Of a stretch of 64,000 nt of DNA, positions 1-9,168 are shown piece by piece. Under the pieces are notes generated by a model. The model did no database searches. It saw only the letters and a list, made by a program, of their open reading frames with translations, and had not been told where the DNA came from. How positions within the stretch are numbered: position 1 is the stretch's first letter; each line of letters opens with the position of its first letter. Origin of the DNA: an uncultured Campylobacter sp. Its GTDB lineage: Bacteria > Campylobacterota > Campylobacteria > Campylobacterales > Campylobacteraceae. The stretch lies in NCBI GenBank assembly GCA_934718785.1, contig CAKVAF010000008.1, forward strand, positions 1 to 64,000, in the 5' to 3' direction. A program made the translations under genes and the position numbers.

Positions 1-1384
1 CTCAGCGCTCAATTATGAGATCAACAAGCAAAATATCATCATCGATGAGCTTAAAATTAGAGATGATGAGCTTGAATTTAATGTTTTAGATCCAAATGAT
101 AGCCTTAAAATCGATGCGCTTTTAAAAGAAATTCAAGGGCTTGACATTATTAAATCAAACTCTCATTATACCGTGCGTTTAAGCGCGGCTGAAGTGAAGG
201 CGACTGAGGATTTTGCGCTTTTGCAAGCGGTGGAGACCATTAGAAACCGCTTGGATGAATTTGGCCTTGCTGAGCCTACTGTTGCTAAGCAAGGCGAGGA
301 TAAAATTTTAGTCGAGCTTGCAGGCATTAAAACAAGGGCTGATGAGGATTTGGCTAAAGAGCGTATCACAAAGGCAGCGCATTTGCAGTTAATGGAAATT
401 GATGAAGCTAGAATGGCTATGGCAAATAATTTAAGCGCCGCAAGTGCTGCAAGTTATGGCGATGTGATTTTAGAAGATGCTAAAAACCCTGCTATAAAAT
501 ATGCGCTTAAGGCTATTCCTGTTTTAGACGGAAGCACGCTTACTGATGCGCGCGTTGCCTTTTCTCAAGATCAGAACACGCCTATTATTAATTTTAGTTT
601 AAACTCACAAGGAGCGCGCATTTTTACTGATTATACAGAAAAAAATGTCGGCAAACGCCTTGCTATCGTGCTTGATAATAAGGTCTATTCAGCCCCTAGA
701 ATCAATGAAAGAATTGGCGGGGGAAGTGGGCAAATCAGCGGAAATTTCACGCCTAATGAAGCGCGCGATGTAGCCGTGGCTTTAAGAAGTGGGGCATTAA
801 TCGCTCCTGTAAAGCTGCTTGAACAGCGCAGCATAGGACCATCTCTAGGCAGTGATAGCATAGAAAAATCAATGATAGCTTTAATGGGAGCAAGCATTGC
901 TATCGTGCTTTTTATGATGATATATTATGGTATTGCCGGTGTTTTTGCAAATATCGCTTTAGTGGTCAATATCTTGGTCGTCGTGGCTGTGATGGCTATT
1001 TTTGGAGCGACTTTGACCCTGCCAGGAATGGCCGGACTCGTGCTGACTGTTGGCATGGCAGTGGATGCAAATGTCATCATTAATGAGCGCATAAGAGAGC
1101 TTTTAAGAGAGGGTAAAAGCATTAAAGAAAGCGTAAATAATGGCTATCAGCACGCTATGAGCGCGATTATGGACTCAAACATCACCTCTTTGGTTACTGC
1201 AATCGCTCTTTATGCTTATGGAACAGGAGCTGTAAAAGGCTTTGCCGTAACCACTGGAATTGGCATAGTCGCAAGTATGATTACAGCCATTTGGGGCACG
1301 CACTCACTTTTTGATATGTTTATGGATAAAATGATGAAAAGTGGCAACACAAGGCTTTGGTTTGGTTATAGGAGAAAAATTTAA
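1..1384 (+). CDS. secD: Protein translocase subunit SecD (5' end cut by window)
   Basis: SecD pairs with SecF and SecYEG and uses the proton gradient to help pull secreted proteins across the inner membrane. The reading frame is open from base 2, so the gene begins outside the window. The visible part has the periplasmic P1-like region (AVETIRNRLDEFGLAEP, typical of SecD) and the C-terminal membrane half with several hydrophobic segments, including the conserved GMAVDANVIINERIRE stretch in the fourth-helix region. The stop TAA overlaps the secF ATG by one base (TAATG), so the two are translationally coupled. An internal ATG at 173 is not the start, because the upstream frame also reads as SecD. 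Identification is very secure. Confidence 0.97.
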   Translation, partial: SALNYEINKQNIIIDELKIRDDELEFNVLDPNDSLKIDALLKEIQGLDIIKSNSHYTVRLSAAEVKATEDFALLQAVETIRNRLDEFGLAEPTVAKQGEDKILVELAGIKTRADEDLAKERITKAAHLQLMEIDEARMAMANNLSAASAASYGDVILEDAKNPAIKYALKAIPVLDGSTLTDARVAFSQDQNTPIINFSLNSQGARIFTDYTEKNVGKRLAIVLDNKVYSAPRINERIGGGSGQISGNFTPNEARDVAVALRSGALIAPVKLLEQRSIGPSLGSDSIEKSMIALMGASIAIVLFMMIYYGIAGVFANIALVVNILVVVAVMAIFGATLTLPGMAGLVLTVGMAVDANVIINERIRELLREGKSIKESVNNGYQHAMSAIMDSNITSLVTAIALYAYGTGAVKGFAVTTGIGIVASMITAIWGTHSLFDMFMDKMMKSGNTRLWFGYRRKI

Positions 1385-2355
1385 TGCAGTTTTTTAGCGA
1401 GAAAAAAGTTTATGATTTTATGAAAATGCGCTTTGCTGCTTATGCAGTGAGTGCCTTTTTAGTCGTGGCAAGTGTGTTTTTATTGATTTTTAATGGGCTT
1501 CAATATGGCATTGATTTTAGCGGGGGCACACTTTTACAGCTAAAATATGAAAGCAAAGCGCCCATCGCTGAAATTCGCACAGCCTTAGAAAACGGCGGCG
1601 AGTTTCAAAATTTAAGCGTTACAGAATTTGGCAGCGATGATGAGATTACCATTCGTTTTCTAGGCTCAAATGATAGCGTGAATGAAAATATCGCCACGCA
1701 AATTTCAAGCCTTTTAAAAGATACAGGTAAATTTGAAATCAGGCGCGTGGATGTCGTGGGTCCTAAGGTGGGCGATGAGCTTAAAAATAAGGGCATTATG
1801 GCTATTAGCGTTTCACTTATTGCGATTTTGATTTATATTGCTATTCGCTTTGAGTGGCGTTTTGCTATGGCTGCGATTTTAACGACCATGCACGATGTTT
1901 TAGTTACAATTGGCGCGATTTCTTTACTTAAAATCGATGTGAATTTAGACACGCTCGCAGCGGTTTTAACCGTGCTTGGATACTCTTTAAATGATACGGT
2001 GATTATTTTTGATAGAATTCGTGAGGGCGTAAAAACAAGCAAAAGCACAAATTTAGATAAAATCATTAATGAAAGCGTTTCGGCTACCTTAAGCCGCACC
2101 GTGCTTACTTCTGGGCTTACTTTGGCTACTGTGGTGATTTTATATTTCTTTGGTGGCTCGATGATAGAGGGCTTTTCACTGGCTATGATAGTAGGTATAG
2201 TGGCTGGGACTTTAAGCTCGATTTTTGTGGCAAGTCCGGCTCTTTTGTGGTTTAAATTCAATGTGAGTGATTACAGACAAAAAGAACTTGATAAAATCAA
2301 ACGCAAGCAAGAAAGCCTCAAACAAAGGGCATTATATGAAAAAGGAAGCGTGTAA
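1384..2355 (+). CDS. secF: Protein translocase subunit SecF
   Basis: 323-residue membrane partner of SecD. The first transmembrane helix is at about residues 17-38, followed by the diagnostic GIDFSGGTLLQLKY motif in the first periplasmic domain, then five more hydrophobic segments. The conserved GYSLNDTVIIFDRIRE motif in the fourth-helix region is present. Length is normal for the family. The start ATG shares its A with the secD stop codon, and leuS begins on the base after the secF stop, so secD-secF-leuS look like one transcription unit, as in C. jejuni. Confidence 0.97.
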   Translation: MQFFSEKKVYDFMKMRFAAYAVSAFLVVASVFLLIFNGLQYGIDFSGGTLLQLKYESKAPIAEIRTALENGGEFQNLSVTEFGSDDEITIRFLGSNDSVNENIATQISSLLKDTGKFEIRRVDVVGPKVGDELKNKGIMAISVSLIAILIYIAIRFEWRFAMAAILTTMHDVLVTIGAISLLKIDVNLDTLAAVLTVLGYSLNDTVIIFDRIREGVKTSKSTNLDKIINESVSATLSRTVLTSGLTLATVVILYFFGGSMIEGFSLAMIVGIVAGTLSSIFVASPALLWFKFNVSDYRQKELDKIKRKQESLKQRALYEKGSV

Positions 2356-4854
2356 ATGGGCTATAATGCAAGCGAGATAGAAAAAAAATGGCAAGACATT
2401 TGGGCTGCAAGCGAAGCTTTTGAGCCAAGCAAGGATTATGAAAAGCCTAAGAAATACATACTTTCGATGTTTCCTTATCCAAGCGGGCGCATTCATATGG
2501 GGCATGTGAGAAACTACACTATAGGAGATGCGTTTGCAAGGCATTTTAGAAAGCTTAAATTCAATGTTTTGCACCCTATAGGCTTTGATAGCTTTGGTAT
2601 GCCTGCTGAAAATGCTGCGATTAAAAATAAAGTGCATCCTAGAACTTGGACTTATGAAAATATTGATTATATGACAAAGGAGCTTTTTTCTCTGGGTTTT
2701 AGCTTTTCACGCAAAAAAATTTTAGCCACTTCAGATCCTCTTTATAGTAAATTCGAGCAAGAATTTTTTATCAAAATGTTTGAAAAAGGGCTCATTTATA
2801 CAAAAGACGCTTTGCTTAATTGGTGTGAAAACGATCAAACGGTCTTAGCAAACGAGCAAGTTGAAGAGGGCAAATGCTGGCGGTGTGGTGAAGAAGTGGT
2901 GCAGAAAAAAATGCCCGGTTATTATGTGAAAATCACAAATTATGCTGAAGAATTATTACAAGATCTTAAAAAGCTCGAGGGCAAATGGCCTGCGCAGGTT
3001 TTAACTATGCAAGAAAATTGGATAGGAAAAAGCGTGGGGCTTAGCTTTGTTTTTAATCTTGATGAAGAAAGCGCTAAAAAGGCTGAAGTTAAAGGCTTTG
3101 AGGTTTTTACCACGCGCGCAGATACGATATATGGTATTTCTTATGTGGCGCTGGCTCCTGAGCATGAAATTGTGGCGAATTTAGTTAAAAAAAATCTTTT
3201 AAATGATGAAACAGCGGCGCAAATTAAAAAAATTCAAAATCAAAGCCCAAGACAAAGGCAGATGGATGATAAAGAAGGCTTTTTCTTAGGCATTTACGCA
3301 CTTCATCCACTCACTAAAGAAAAAGTGCCTGTGTGGGTGGCAAATTTCGTGCTGGCTGATTATGCAAGCGCGGCTGTGATGGCTGTGCCTGCGCATGATG
3401 AAAGAGATTTTGAGTTTGCTTTAAAATATGATTTGCCTATTAAAAAAGTGATTGAAGAGCCTGAGAATAAAAAAGAGCAGAACTTAAGCTCAAATGAAAA
3501 TTTAAATTCTCATTTAAAAGAAAATTCAAAGCCTCAAAAAGCCTACACCGAAAAAAAGGGCGTTTTGATTAATAGTGGTGAGTTTAGTGGGCTTGAGTGC
3601 AACGAGGCAAGAAAAATTATCATTGATGATTTTGAGCAAAAAGGCTTAGGCAAGGCTGTGATGAATTACAAGCTAAGGGACTGGGGTGTTTCAAGGCAGC
3701 GTTATTGGGGATGTCCTATTCCTATGGTGCATTGCAAAACTTGCGGCTTAGTGCCTGAAAGACTTGAGAATTTACCTATCACTTTGCCAGATGATATTGA
3801 GATTACAGGCGAGGGCAATCCTTTAGAAAAGCATCCTAGCTGGAAGTTTTGCAAATGCCCTAAATGTGATAAAGAAGCACTTAGAGAAACAGACACTTTA
3901 GATACTTTTTTTGAGAGTTCTTGGTATTATGCGCGTTTTGCAAGCGATGAGGACACTTGGCAAGAGTGCGCGCTTGATAAAAAAAGCACTTCTTACTGGC
4001 TTAGCGTGGATCAATACATTGGCGGAATCGAACATGCGATTTTACATTTACTTTATGCACGCTTTTTTCAAAAGGCTTTAAGGGATTTGGGCTTTTTAAC
4101 ACAAGATGAGCCTTTTTCTCATCTTTTAACGCAAGGTATGGTGCTTAAAGAGGGTGCAAAGATGAGCAAGAGCAAGGGAAATGTAATCGATCCTGATTTT
4201 ATCATACAAAAATATGGTGCTGATACAGCAAGGCTTTTTATTTTATTTGCCGCACCGCCTGCAAAAGAGCTTGAATGGAATGATGACGCGCTTGAGGGAA
4301 GCTACCGGTTTTTATGCAGGCTTTGGGATAGGGCTTTAAAATTAGAGGGCAAAAGTTTGAATAAAATCAATCAAGCCAGCTTAAATAAAGAAGAAAAATA
4401 CGCGCGCCTTAAGGTCTATGAAGCGGCTAAAAAGGCACAAGATGTTTTTGAAAACACCTTTGCTTTCAATACTTTAATCGCTGCTTGTATGGAGGGGCTT
4501 AATGCTATAAGCGTAGCTAAGAATGAAAATTTAGAGCTTGAAGCACTTTTTATCATCTTAAATTTACTTGAGCCTATCGTGCCACACATTGCTTATGAGC
4601 TTTCAAATAGGCTTTTTAAGTGTGAAAATTTCAAAGAAGTAGAGCTTTTAGATGAAGTTTTTATCAAAGATAGCTTTAATATAGGAATCAGCGTAAATGG
4701 CAAAAAAAGGGGCGAGCTGGAGATAGAAGCGAGTTTAAGCAAAGATGAAATTTTGCAAAAAGCTAAACAAGAAGTGGCAAAATGGCTTAAACAAAAAGAG
4801 CTTGTAAAAGAAATTTATATCGATAAAAAGCTTGTGAATTTGGTTGTGAAATAA
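2356..4854 (+). CDS. leuS: Leucyl-tRNA synthetase
   Basis: Class I aminoacyl-tRNA synthetase that charges tRNA-Leu. The HIGH signature appears as HMGH at residues 47-50 and the KMSKS loop at 602-606. The CP1 editing domain is recognisable by its threonine-rich TTRADTIYG and the later [12 protein letters not shown]. At 832 residues it is longer than I expect for Campylobacter LeuRS. The extra length is a hydrophilic Asn/Glu/Lys-rich segment at about residues 368-395 (DNA about 3457-3540), inserted between the editing-domain motif just named and the conserved [16 protein letters not shown]. This is one of several such insertions in the window. It begins on the base after the secF stop. Confidence 0.97.
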   Translation: MGYNASEIEKKWQDIWAASEAFEPSKDYEKPKKYILSMFPYPSGRIHMGHVRNYTIGDAFARHFRKLKFNVLHPIGFDSFGMPAENAAIKNKVHPRTWTYENIDYMTKELFSLGFSFSRKKILATSDPLYSKFEQEFFIKMFEKGLIYTKDALLNWCENDQTVLANEQVEEGKCWRCGEEVVQKKMPGYYVKITNYAEELLQDLKKLEGKWPAQVLTMQENWIGKSVGLSFVFNLDEESAKKAEVKGFEVFTTRADTIYGISYVALAPEHEIVANLVKKNLLNDETAAQIKKIQNQSPRQRQMDDKEGFFLGIYALHPLTKEKVPVWVANFVLADYASAAVMAVPAHDERDFEFALKYDLPIKKVIEEPENKKEQNLSSNENLNSHLKENSKPQKAYTEKKGVLINSGEFSGLECNEARKIIIDDFEQKGLGKAVMNYKLRDWGVSRQRYWGCPIPMVHCKTCGLVPERLENLPITLPDDIEITGEGNPLEKHPSWKFCKCPKCDKEALRETDTLDTFFESSWYYARFASDEDTWQECALDKKSTSYWLSVDQYIGGIEHAILHLLYARFFQKALRDLGFLTQDEPFSHLLTQGMVLKEGAKMSKSKGNVIDPDFIIQKYGADTARLFILFAAPPAKELEWNDDALEGSYRFLCRLWDRALKLEGKSLNKINQASLNKEEKYARLKVYEAAKKAQDVFENTFAFNTLIAACMEGLNAISVAKNENLELEALFIILNLLEPIVPHIAYELSNRLFKCENFKEVELLDEVFIKDSFNIGISVNGKKRGELEIEASLSKDEILQKAKQEVAKWLKQKELVKEIYIDKKLVNLVVK

Positions 4855-4863
4855 GGAAAAATA

Positions 4864-5397
4864 ATGCAAAAAATGAAGCTTTTAAGCCTTGAGTTTTTTT
4901 TAAAAACAGGCTTTATTTTTTGTCTTTTAGCCTTTTTAAATGCTTGTGGTTACAAGCCTTTGAGCCAAATTTCAAATAATCTTTTTAGTGATAAAATTTA
5001 TGTTCGTGTTGAAATTTCACAAAGCGATCCTAGAAATAGCGTTTTTGTTGTGGATACTTTAAGAGAAATTTTAATCAATAAGCTAGGCAAAGAGCCTGTG
5101 CTTTATGAAGAAGCAAAGGATTTTATCGATGCTAGGATGAATAGTCTTAGCTTCACGCCTATTGCTTATGATGAAAATGGCTATGTAAGCATTTATAGAG
5201 CAAGGCTTGAACTTGATTTTAGAGTGCGTTTTGAAAATGGCAAAGAAGAGCATTTTAAAACAAGTGGCAATTATGATTTTGTCATCTCGCCAAATAGTAT
5301 CATAAGCGATAGCGCAAGACTTGAGGCCATTCGCGCCGCGTCAAATGAAGCCTTTGATGAGTTTGTTTCCATTTTAGCGATAAAAGGCTTAAAGTGA
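4864..5397 (+). CDS. lptE: LPS-assembly lipoprotein LptE-like
   Basis: 177-residue predicted lipoprotein. The N-terminus has a hydrophobic signal and the lipobox LNAC, with the acylated Cys at residue 28 followed by GYKPL, the usual start of mature LptE/RlpB proteins. LptE is the outer-membrane plug partner of LptD, which inserts lipopolysaccharide or lipooligosaccharide. It lies 9 bases after leuS, as in C. jejuni and many other proteobacteria. Sequence conservation in this family is weak, so the call rests on lipobox, size, GYKP motif and neighbourhood. Confidence 0.82.
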   Translation: MQKMKLLSLEFFLKTGFIFCLLAFLNACGYKPLSQISNNLFSDKIYVRVEISQSDPRNSVFVVDTLREILINKLGKEPVLYEEAKDFIDARMNSLSFTPIAYDENGYVSIYRARLELDFRVRFENGKEEHFKTSGNYDFVISPNSIISDSARLEAIRAASNEAFDEFVSILAIKGLK

Positions 5398-6785
5398 GCA
5401 ATATCAGCGATTTAGCCAAGCAAACTTTGATTTTACTTAATCAAAGAGGGCTTAAACCCACGCCTGAAAACTACACCGAAGTCTTTGAAGAACTTGCTTT
5501 AAAAAAGGGAATGAGTGGCGGCACAAAGCAAAAGATTGATAAGTTTAAAGCCCTTTTGCTGCCTGATTTAAAAGAAGAGCTAAACAGCCGTAAAATTTCA
5601 AATATTGACGAGTTTTTAAGCTTTTTAATCTCTAAAATCAACCGCCAAAGCACGCAAAATGAGCCGCAGTTTTTTGATTTACTCAAGCAAATTTTAAAAG
5701 CACTTTTAATCAGCAAAGATAGAAAAGTCAAGGAAATGGCTTCTAGCTCGCTTTCTCATTTATCGCGCGTGATGGATGATGAGACGCTTTTTTTGCTTGA
5801 GAAAAAATGGGCGAGCTTTAATAAAGACTATGATGATAAAGATTTGGACGCTGAGCTTTTAAAAGTTGGCATAAAAAATGAAGAATTTAGCGTGAGTATA
5901 AAAAAGCTTTTAGCTCAGCTTAAAGCTAGAAGTTATGAGCGCTTTGCCGAGCTTATCGCGCTTTGTTTGGCACCAAGTTTAACGCAAAGTAAAGTCATTG
6001 ATGAGTTTGAAAAAAAGCTTTTGCAAAAGCCCTTTATTATAGCACCTGATGAAAATCAAGACAGTTTTAAAAATGAGCTTTTAAGCATTGTGAATAAGCG
6101 CGTGAATGTGGATAATATGTTTATACAAAAAAATCTTAACTTTTTTGACGCGAATTTGCAAAAATTAAACACGCTTTTAGACACACTTCACAGCATAAGC
6201 CAAAAAAATATTGAGTTTGTAAGCGCTCTTAAAAGTGATGAAAAGGGCGATGTGAGCGTGAGTTTGGCAAGCTTAAAAGAAAAATTTGAGGCTTTAAAAG
6301 AGCGCATTTTAGGCATTGAAGAGCAGGTTAAAATCACGCAAGATTCTAAACTTAGACAAAATTACAGCCTAAAATCTCACATTTTAAAGCTGGATGAAAA
6401 TTTTGTCAATTTCAAAATGAATTACGCGCTGTGCGTTTTTAGCGTGAGTAATTATCGCTTCATTATGGAAAAATACGGCGTTGCGAATTTAAGCGAAATT
6501 TTAGTGCGTTTTAAAAGGATTTTAAAGCAAAATGCTAGTGAGCTGGATGAGCTTTGGTTGCTCGATGAAAAGTCTTATTTGCTCATTTTGCGTGGCAAGG
6601 ATCTTCAGGATATTTTAGATATCATGCAAGATAAAATCGCTAGGATTGAAAATTTTAAGTTCATCTACAAGCAAGAGATTATCACGCCCAAAGTGATCAG
6701 CTTTTTTTTAGACAAACAAACTTATCCGCATTTAAATTTACTCGATGAGATTAAGAAAAGACTCGATGAAGAAGAGCAAGCTTAA
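5394..6785 (+). CDS. Conserved Campylobacter protein with a degenerate GGDEF-like C-terminus
   Basis: 463 residues, no signal peptide and no membrane segment. The start overlaps the lptE stop by four bases (GTGAGC context), so it is co-translated. The N-terminal 30 residues (LLNQRGLKPTPENYTEVFEE) resemble helical N-terminal modules seen in some epsilonproteobacterial GGDEF proteins. The middle is helical and coiled-coil-rich. The last 130 or so residues have the alternating pattern of a nucleotide-cyclase fold (CVFSVSNYRFIMEKYG... LWLLDEKSYLLILRG) but no GG(D/E)EF active-site motif, so cyclase activity is unlikely. Function unknown; the cyclase-fold suggestion is inference from pattern only. 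A syntenic gene stands at this place in C. jejuni. Confidence 0.7.
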   Translation: MSNISDLAKQTLILLNQRGLKPTPENYTEVFEELALKKGMSGGTKQKIDKFKALLLPDLKEELNSRKISNIDEFLSFLISKINRQSTQNEPQFFDLLKQILKALLISKDRKVKEMASSSLSHLSRVMDDETLFLLEKKWASFNKDYDDKDLDAELLKVGIKNEEFSVSIKKLLAQLKARSYERFAELIALCLAPSLTQSKVIDEFEKKLLQKPFIIAPDENQDSFKNELLSIVNKRVNVDNMFIQKNLNFFDANLQKLNTLLDTLHSISQKNIEFVSALKSDEKGDVSVSLASLKEKFEALKERILGIEEQVKITQDSKLRQNYSLKSHILKLDENFVNFKMNYALCVFSVSNYRFIMEKYGVANLSEILVRFKRILKQNASELDELWLLDEKSYLLILRGKDLQDILDIMQDKIARIENFKFIYKQEIITPKVISFFLDKQTYPHLNLLDEIKKRLDEEEQA

Positions 6786-7932
6786 AGCCTTTTTGCAAAG
6801 TCGCGCACTTGAATACAGGGCGATTGATAAATTTCGCGCCTTTAGAATGTATGAAAAATACAAAAAGCATTTTAAATTAAATTACACCATTCAAATCGTG
6901 GGCACCAACGGCAAGGGAAGCACAGGGCGATTTTTAGCGCAAATGCTTGCAAATTTAGGCTTTAATGTAGGCCATTTTAGTAGCCCTCATTTATTTAAAT
7001 TTAATGAAAGATTTTTTTATAAAAAGCGCGTTGCTAAAGATAGCGAGCTAGAAAGCGCACACAGTGAGCTAGAAGCTATTTTAGGCAAGGATTTACAAAA
7101 GCTTAGCTATTTTGAATACGCTACTTTTTTAGCAGCTATTTTATTTAAAAATTGTGATTTTGTGATTTTAGAGGCTGGGCTTGGTGGAGAATACGATGCG
7201 ACTTCAGTGTTTAAAAGAAAATTAAGCGTTTTTACACGCATTGATTTTGATCATACTGAGCTTTTAGGAGATAGCTTAGAAAAAATCGCAAGGACAAAGC
7301 TTAAAACTATGGCTAAAAAAGCTATAATTTCAAGCAAACAAGAAAGCGAAGTTTTAAGCTTAGCGTGCAAAATCGCCCTTTTAAAAAATGTAAATTTAGC
7401 CTTTGATGATGAGCTTTTAAGCTCAAGTTTTAAAAAAGAAATTTCAAATTTTATTAAAAAGAAAAATTATGCAAATTTCTTAGAACAAAATTTAAGTTTA
7501 GCTGTGGCAGCTCTTTTAAAAATTGTGTCTAAAAACGAAGCCTTAAGAGCCTTAAAAAAGCTTGAAAAATTAGATTTAAAAGGACGGCTTGAACAAATTT
7601 CAAAAAATCTCTTCATCGATGTAGGGCATAATGAAAACGCTGCAAGTGCTATTTTAGAGCATTTTAAGGGACAAAAAATCAATCTCATTTACAATTCATT
7701 TTTAGATAAAGATATTTTTCAAATTTTAAGTAAATTAAAGCCTATAATTGATAAAATTATGATTTATGAATATGAGAGCCAAAGAGAATTAGCGGGGCAA
7801 AAAATTGCAGAATTTGCTTTAAAACTAGGCATTGAAAGTGAAAATTTCAAGGGCTTAGAAGCTGGCAAAACACATCTTGTCTTTGGCTCTTTTTTACTTG
7901 TGGAGAATTTTTTAAATCATGGACTTAAGTAA
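6766..7932 (+). CDS. folC: Folylpolyglutamate/dihydrofolate synthase
   Basis: ATP-dependent ligase that adds glutamate to dihydropteroate and folates. The Mur-ligase P-loop VGTNGKGSTGRF is near residue 43, the ILEAGLGGEYDATS motif follows, and the C-terminal domain has the LKGRLEQI...LFIDVGHNENA segment. The start is placed at the ATG at 6766 (MKKSKLKAF); an in-frame ATG seven codons upstream would only lengthen the overlap with the previous gene. Even so the genes overlap by 20 bases. The 3' end overlaps the next gene by 14 bases. Confidence 0.93.
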   Translation: MKKSKLKAFLQSRALEYRAIDKFRAFRMYEKYKKHFKLNYTIQIVGTNGKGSTGRFLAQMLANLGFNVGHFSSPHLFKFNERFFYKKRVAKDSELESAHSELEAILGKDLQKLSYFEYATFLAAILFKNCDFVILEAGLGGEYDATSVFKRKLSVFTRIDFDHTELLGDSLEKIARTKLKTMAKKAIISSKQESEVLSLACKIALLKNVNLAFDDELLSSSFKKEISNFIKKKNYANFLEQNLSLAVAALLKIVSKNEALRALKKLEKLDLKGRLEQISKNLFIDVGHNENAASAILEHFKGQKINLIYNSFLDKDIFQILSKLKPIIDKIMIYEYESQRELAGQKIAEFALKLGIESENFKGLEAGKTHLVFGSFLLVENFLNHGLK

Positions 7933-8839
7933 AAAGCCTCCTAAAAAAAGGCTGAGTAAATTTACCATCACCATCACAGATATCAACGGCTCAAGGCATT
8001 TTTATCTCAGTCAAATCATCAAAAAAGTCGCCCTTTACATTTTACTTTTTATTTTGACTTTTTTGATTTTTGCAGCCTTTTATATTCATTATTTAGACAC
8101 GCAAATTTCAAGTCTTGATGCAAAAAGAGATGAGCTGATAGAAAAGGGCAAGGAGCTTGAGTTTTTAAACTCTACGATGCAAAAAAGCATCCAGCAAAAA
8201 AGCGAGCAATATGCTGCTATTGAAGATAAAATCGCCCTTTTTGAAGAACAACTTGGCCTTGATAGCGAAAATAATCTTACTTTAAATGCGCGCCTTGATA
8301 AATTAAGCCTTACAAATGAGCAGCAAACGCAAATTTTGCTTCAAATTCCAAATGGCTATCCTATAAGAAATGGTGCTATTTCGGGCAATTTTGGTTGGCG
8401 CACTCATCCTATTTTAAAAAGGCAGGAATTTCACACAGGCATTGATTTGCGCGCTGAGATTGGCACGCCTGTTTATGCGCCGGCAAATGGCGTGGTCGAG
8501 TTTTCCGGCTTTAATAATGGCGGTTATGGACAAATGGTCGTTTTGCTTCATAATTTTGGCTTTAAAACCGTGTTTGCGCATTTGATGAGAAAAGAAGTTG
8601 TAAAAGCTGGTGATGTCGTTGGCAAAGGTCAGCTTATAGGATATACTGGAAACACAGGCACCAGCACGGGTCCGCATCTTCACTATGAGGTGCGCTTTAT
8701 CAATAAACCTTTAGAACCTAGCTATTTTTTAAACTTAGAGCGTAAGAATTTAAATAATTTTTTTAATCAAGAAAGGAGAGTACCATGGCAATCTTTGGTA
8801 AAGGCGATAACAGCTCAAGCCACACAGAAACAACCGTAA
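7919..8839 (+). CDS. pgp3: M23 peptidoglycan endopeptidase, Pgp3/Csd1-type cell-shape protein
   Basis: 306 residues. A basic N-terminus is followed by one membrane anchor (about residues 39-60), a coiled coil (about 62-115) and a C-terminal LytM/M23 domain. The zinc ligands are intact: HTGIDL (HxxxD) and the HLHYEV motif, with an intervening GYTGNTGTSTGPHLH. It therefore should be an active metalloendopeptidase that trims peptidoglycan crosslinks. It sits directly before a bactofilin gene, the same pairing as csd1-ccmA in Helicobacter and pgp3-bactofilin in C. jejuni, where the pair sets helical shape. The 3' end overlaps ccmA by 55 bases in a different frame. Confidence 0.88.
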   Translation: MDLSKKPPKKRLSKFTITITDINGSRHFYLSQIIKKVALYILLFILTFLIFAAFYIHYLDTQISSLDAKRDELIEKGKELEFLNSTMQKSIQQKSEQYAAIEDKIALFEEQLGLDSENNLTLNARLDKLSLTNEQQTQILLQIPNGYPIRNGAISGNFGWRTHPILKRQEFHTGIDLRAEIGTPVYAPANGVVEFSGFNNGGYGQMVVLLHNFGFKTVFAHLMRKEVVKAGDVVGKGQLIGYTGNTGTSTGPHLHYEVRFINKPLEPSYFLNLERKNLNNFFNQERRVPWQSLVKAITAQATQKQP

Positions 8840-9168
8840 TCGCTTCAGGAGCGAGAATTGAAGGACAGTTTTATTTCAGCTCTATGCTTCATATAGATGG
8901 AGAAATCAGCGGAGTCGTGCATTCGCAAAGCTCTGTTGTAGTCGGTAAAAACGGCGTTTTAAAAGGTCAGTTAAGTGCGGATAGAGTCGTTATAAATGGG
9001 CTTTTTGAGGGCGAAATTGATGCAAATCATTTAGAAATTTTAATGGGTGGCTTTGTCAATGGCAATGTAGCCGTGCGCACTATGGCGATAGAAAATGGTG
9101 GCAGGCTCAATGGCTCATCAAAAATAAAAGATGATAATGTAAATTTAATAGAAAACACACAAGAATAA
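8785..9168 (+). CDS. ccmA: Bactofilin CcmA
   Basis: 127-residue bactofilin. The sequence is a run of short beta-helix repeats with regularly spaced Gly and hydrophobic residues (GARIEGQFYF, GEISGVVHSQ, GVLKGQLSAD, GLFEGEIDAN, GFVNGNVAVR). Such proteins polymerise into filaments and position wall enzymes. A strong ribosome site (AGGAG) at 8772-8776, eight bases before the ATG, lies inside the coding sequence of the upstream peptidase and fixes this start. The stop overlaps the mfd ATG by one base. Partner of the upstream M23 peptidase by conserved adjacency. Confidence 0.92.
   Translation: MAIFGKGDNSSSHTETTVIASGARIEGQFYFSSMLHIDGEISGVVHSQSSVVVGKNGVLKGQLSADRVVINGLFEGEIDANHLEILMGGFVNGNVAVRTMAIENGGRLNGSSKIKDDNVNLIENTQE

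Noticed and set aside
1833..2261. Long antisense open frame opposite secF (about 140 codons).
   Set aside because: A shadow of the strongly biased codon use of secF; no ribosome site, no recognisable protein, and secF itself is unmistakable.
6745..6765. Upstream ATG as the folC start.
   Set aside because: It would overlap the preceding gene by 41 bases and adds residues not typical of FolC; the ATG at 6766 gives a normal N-terminus.
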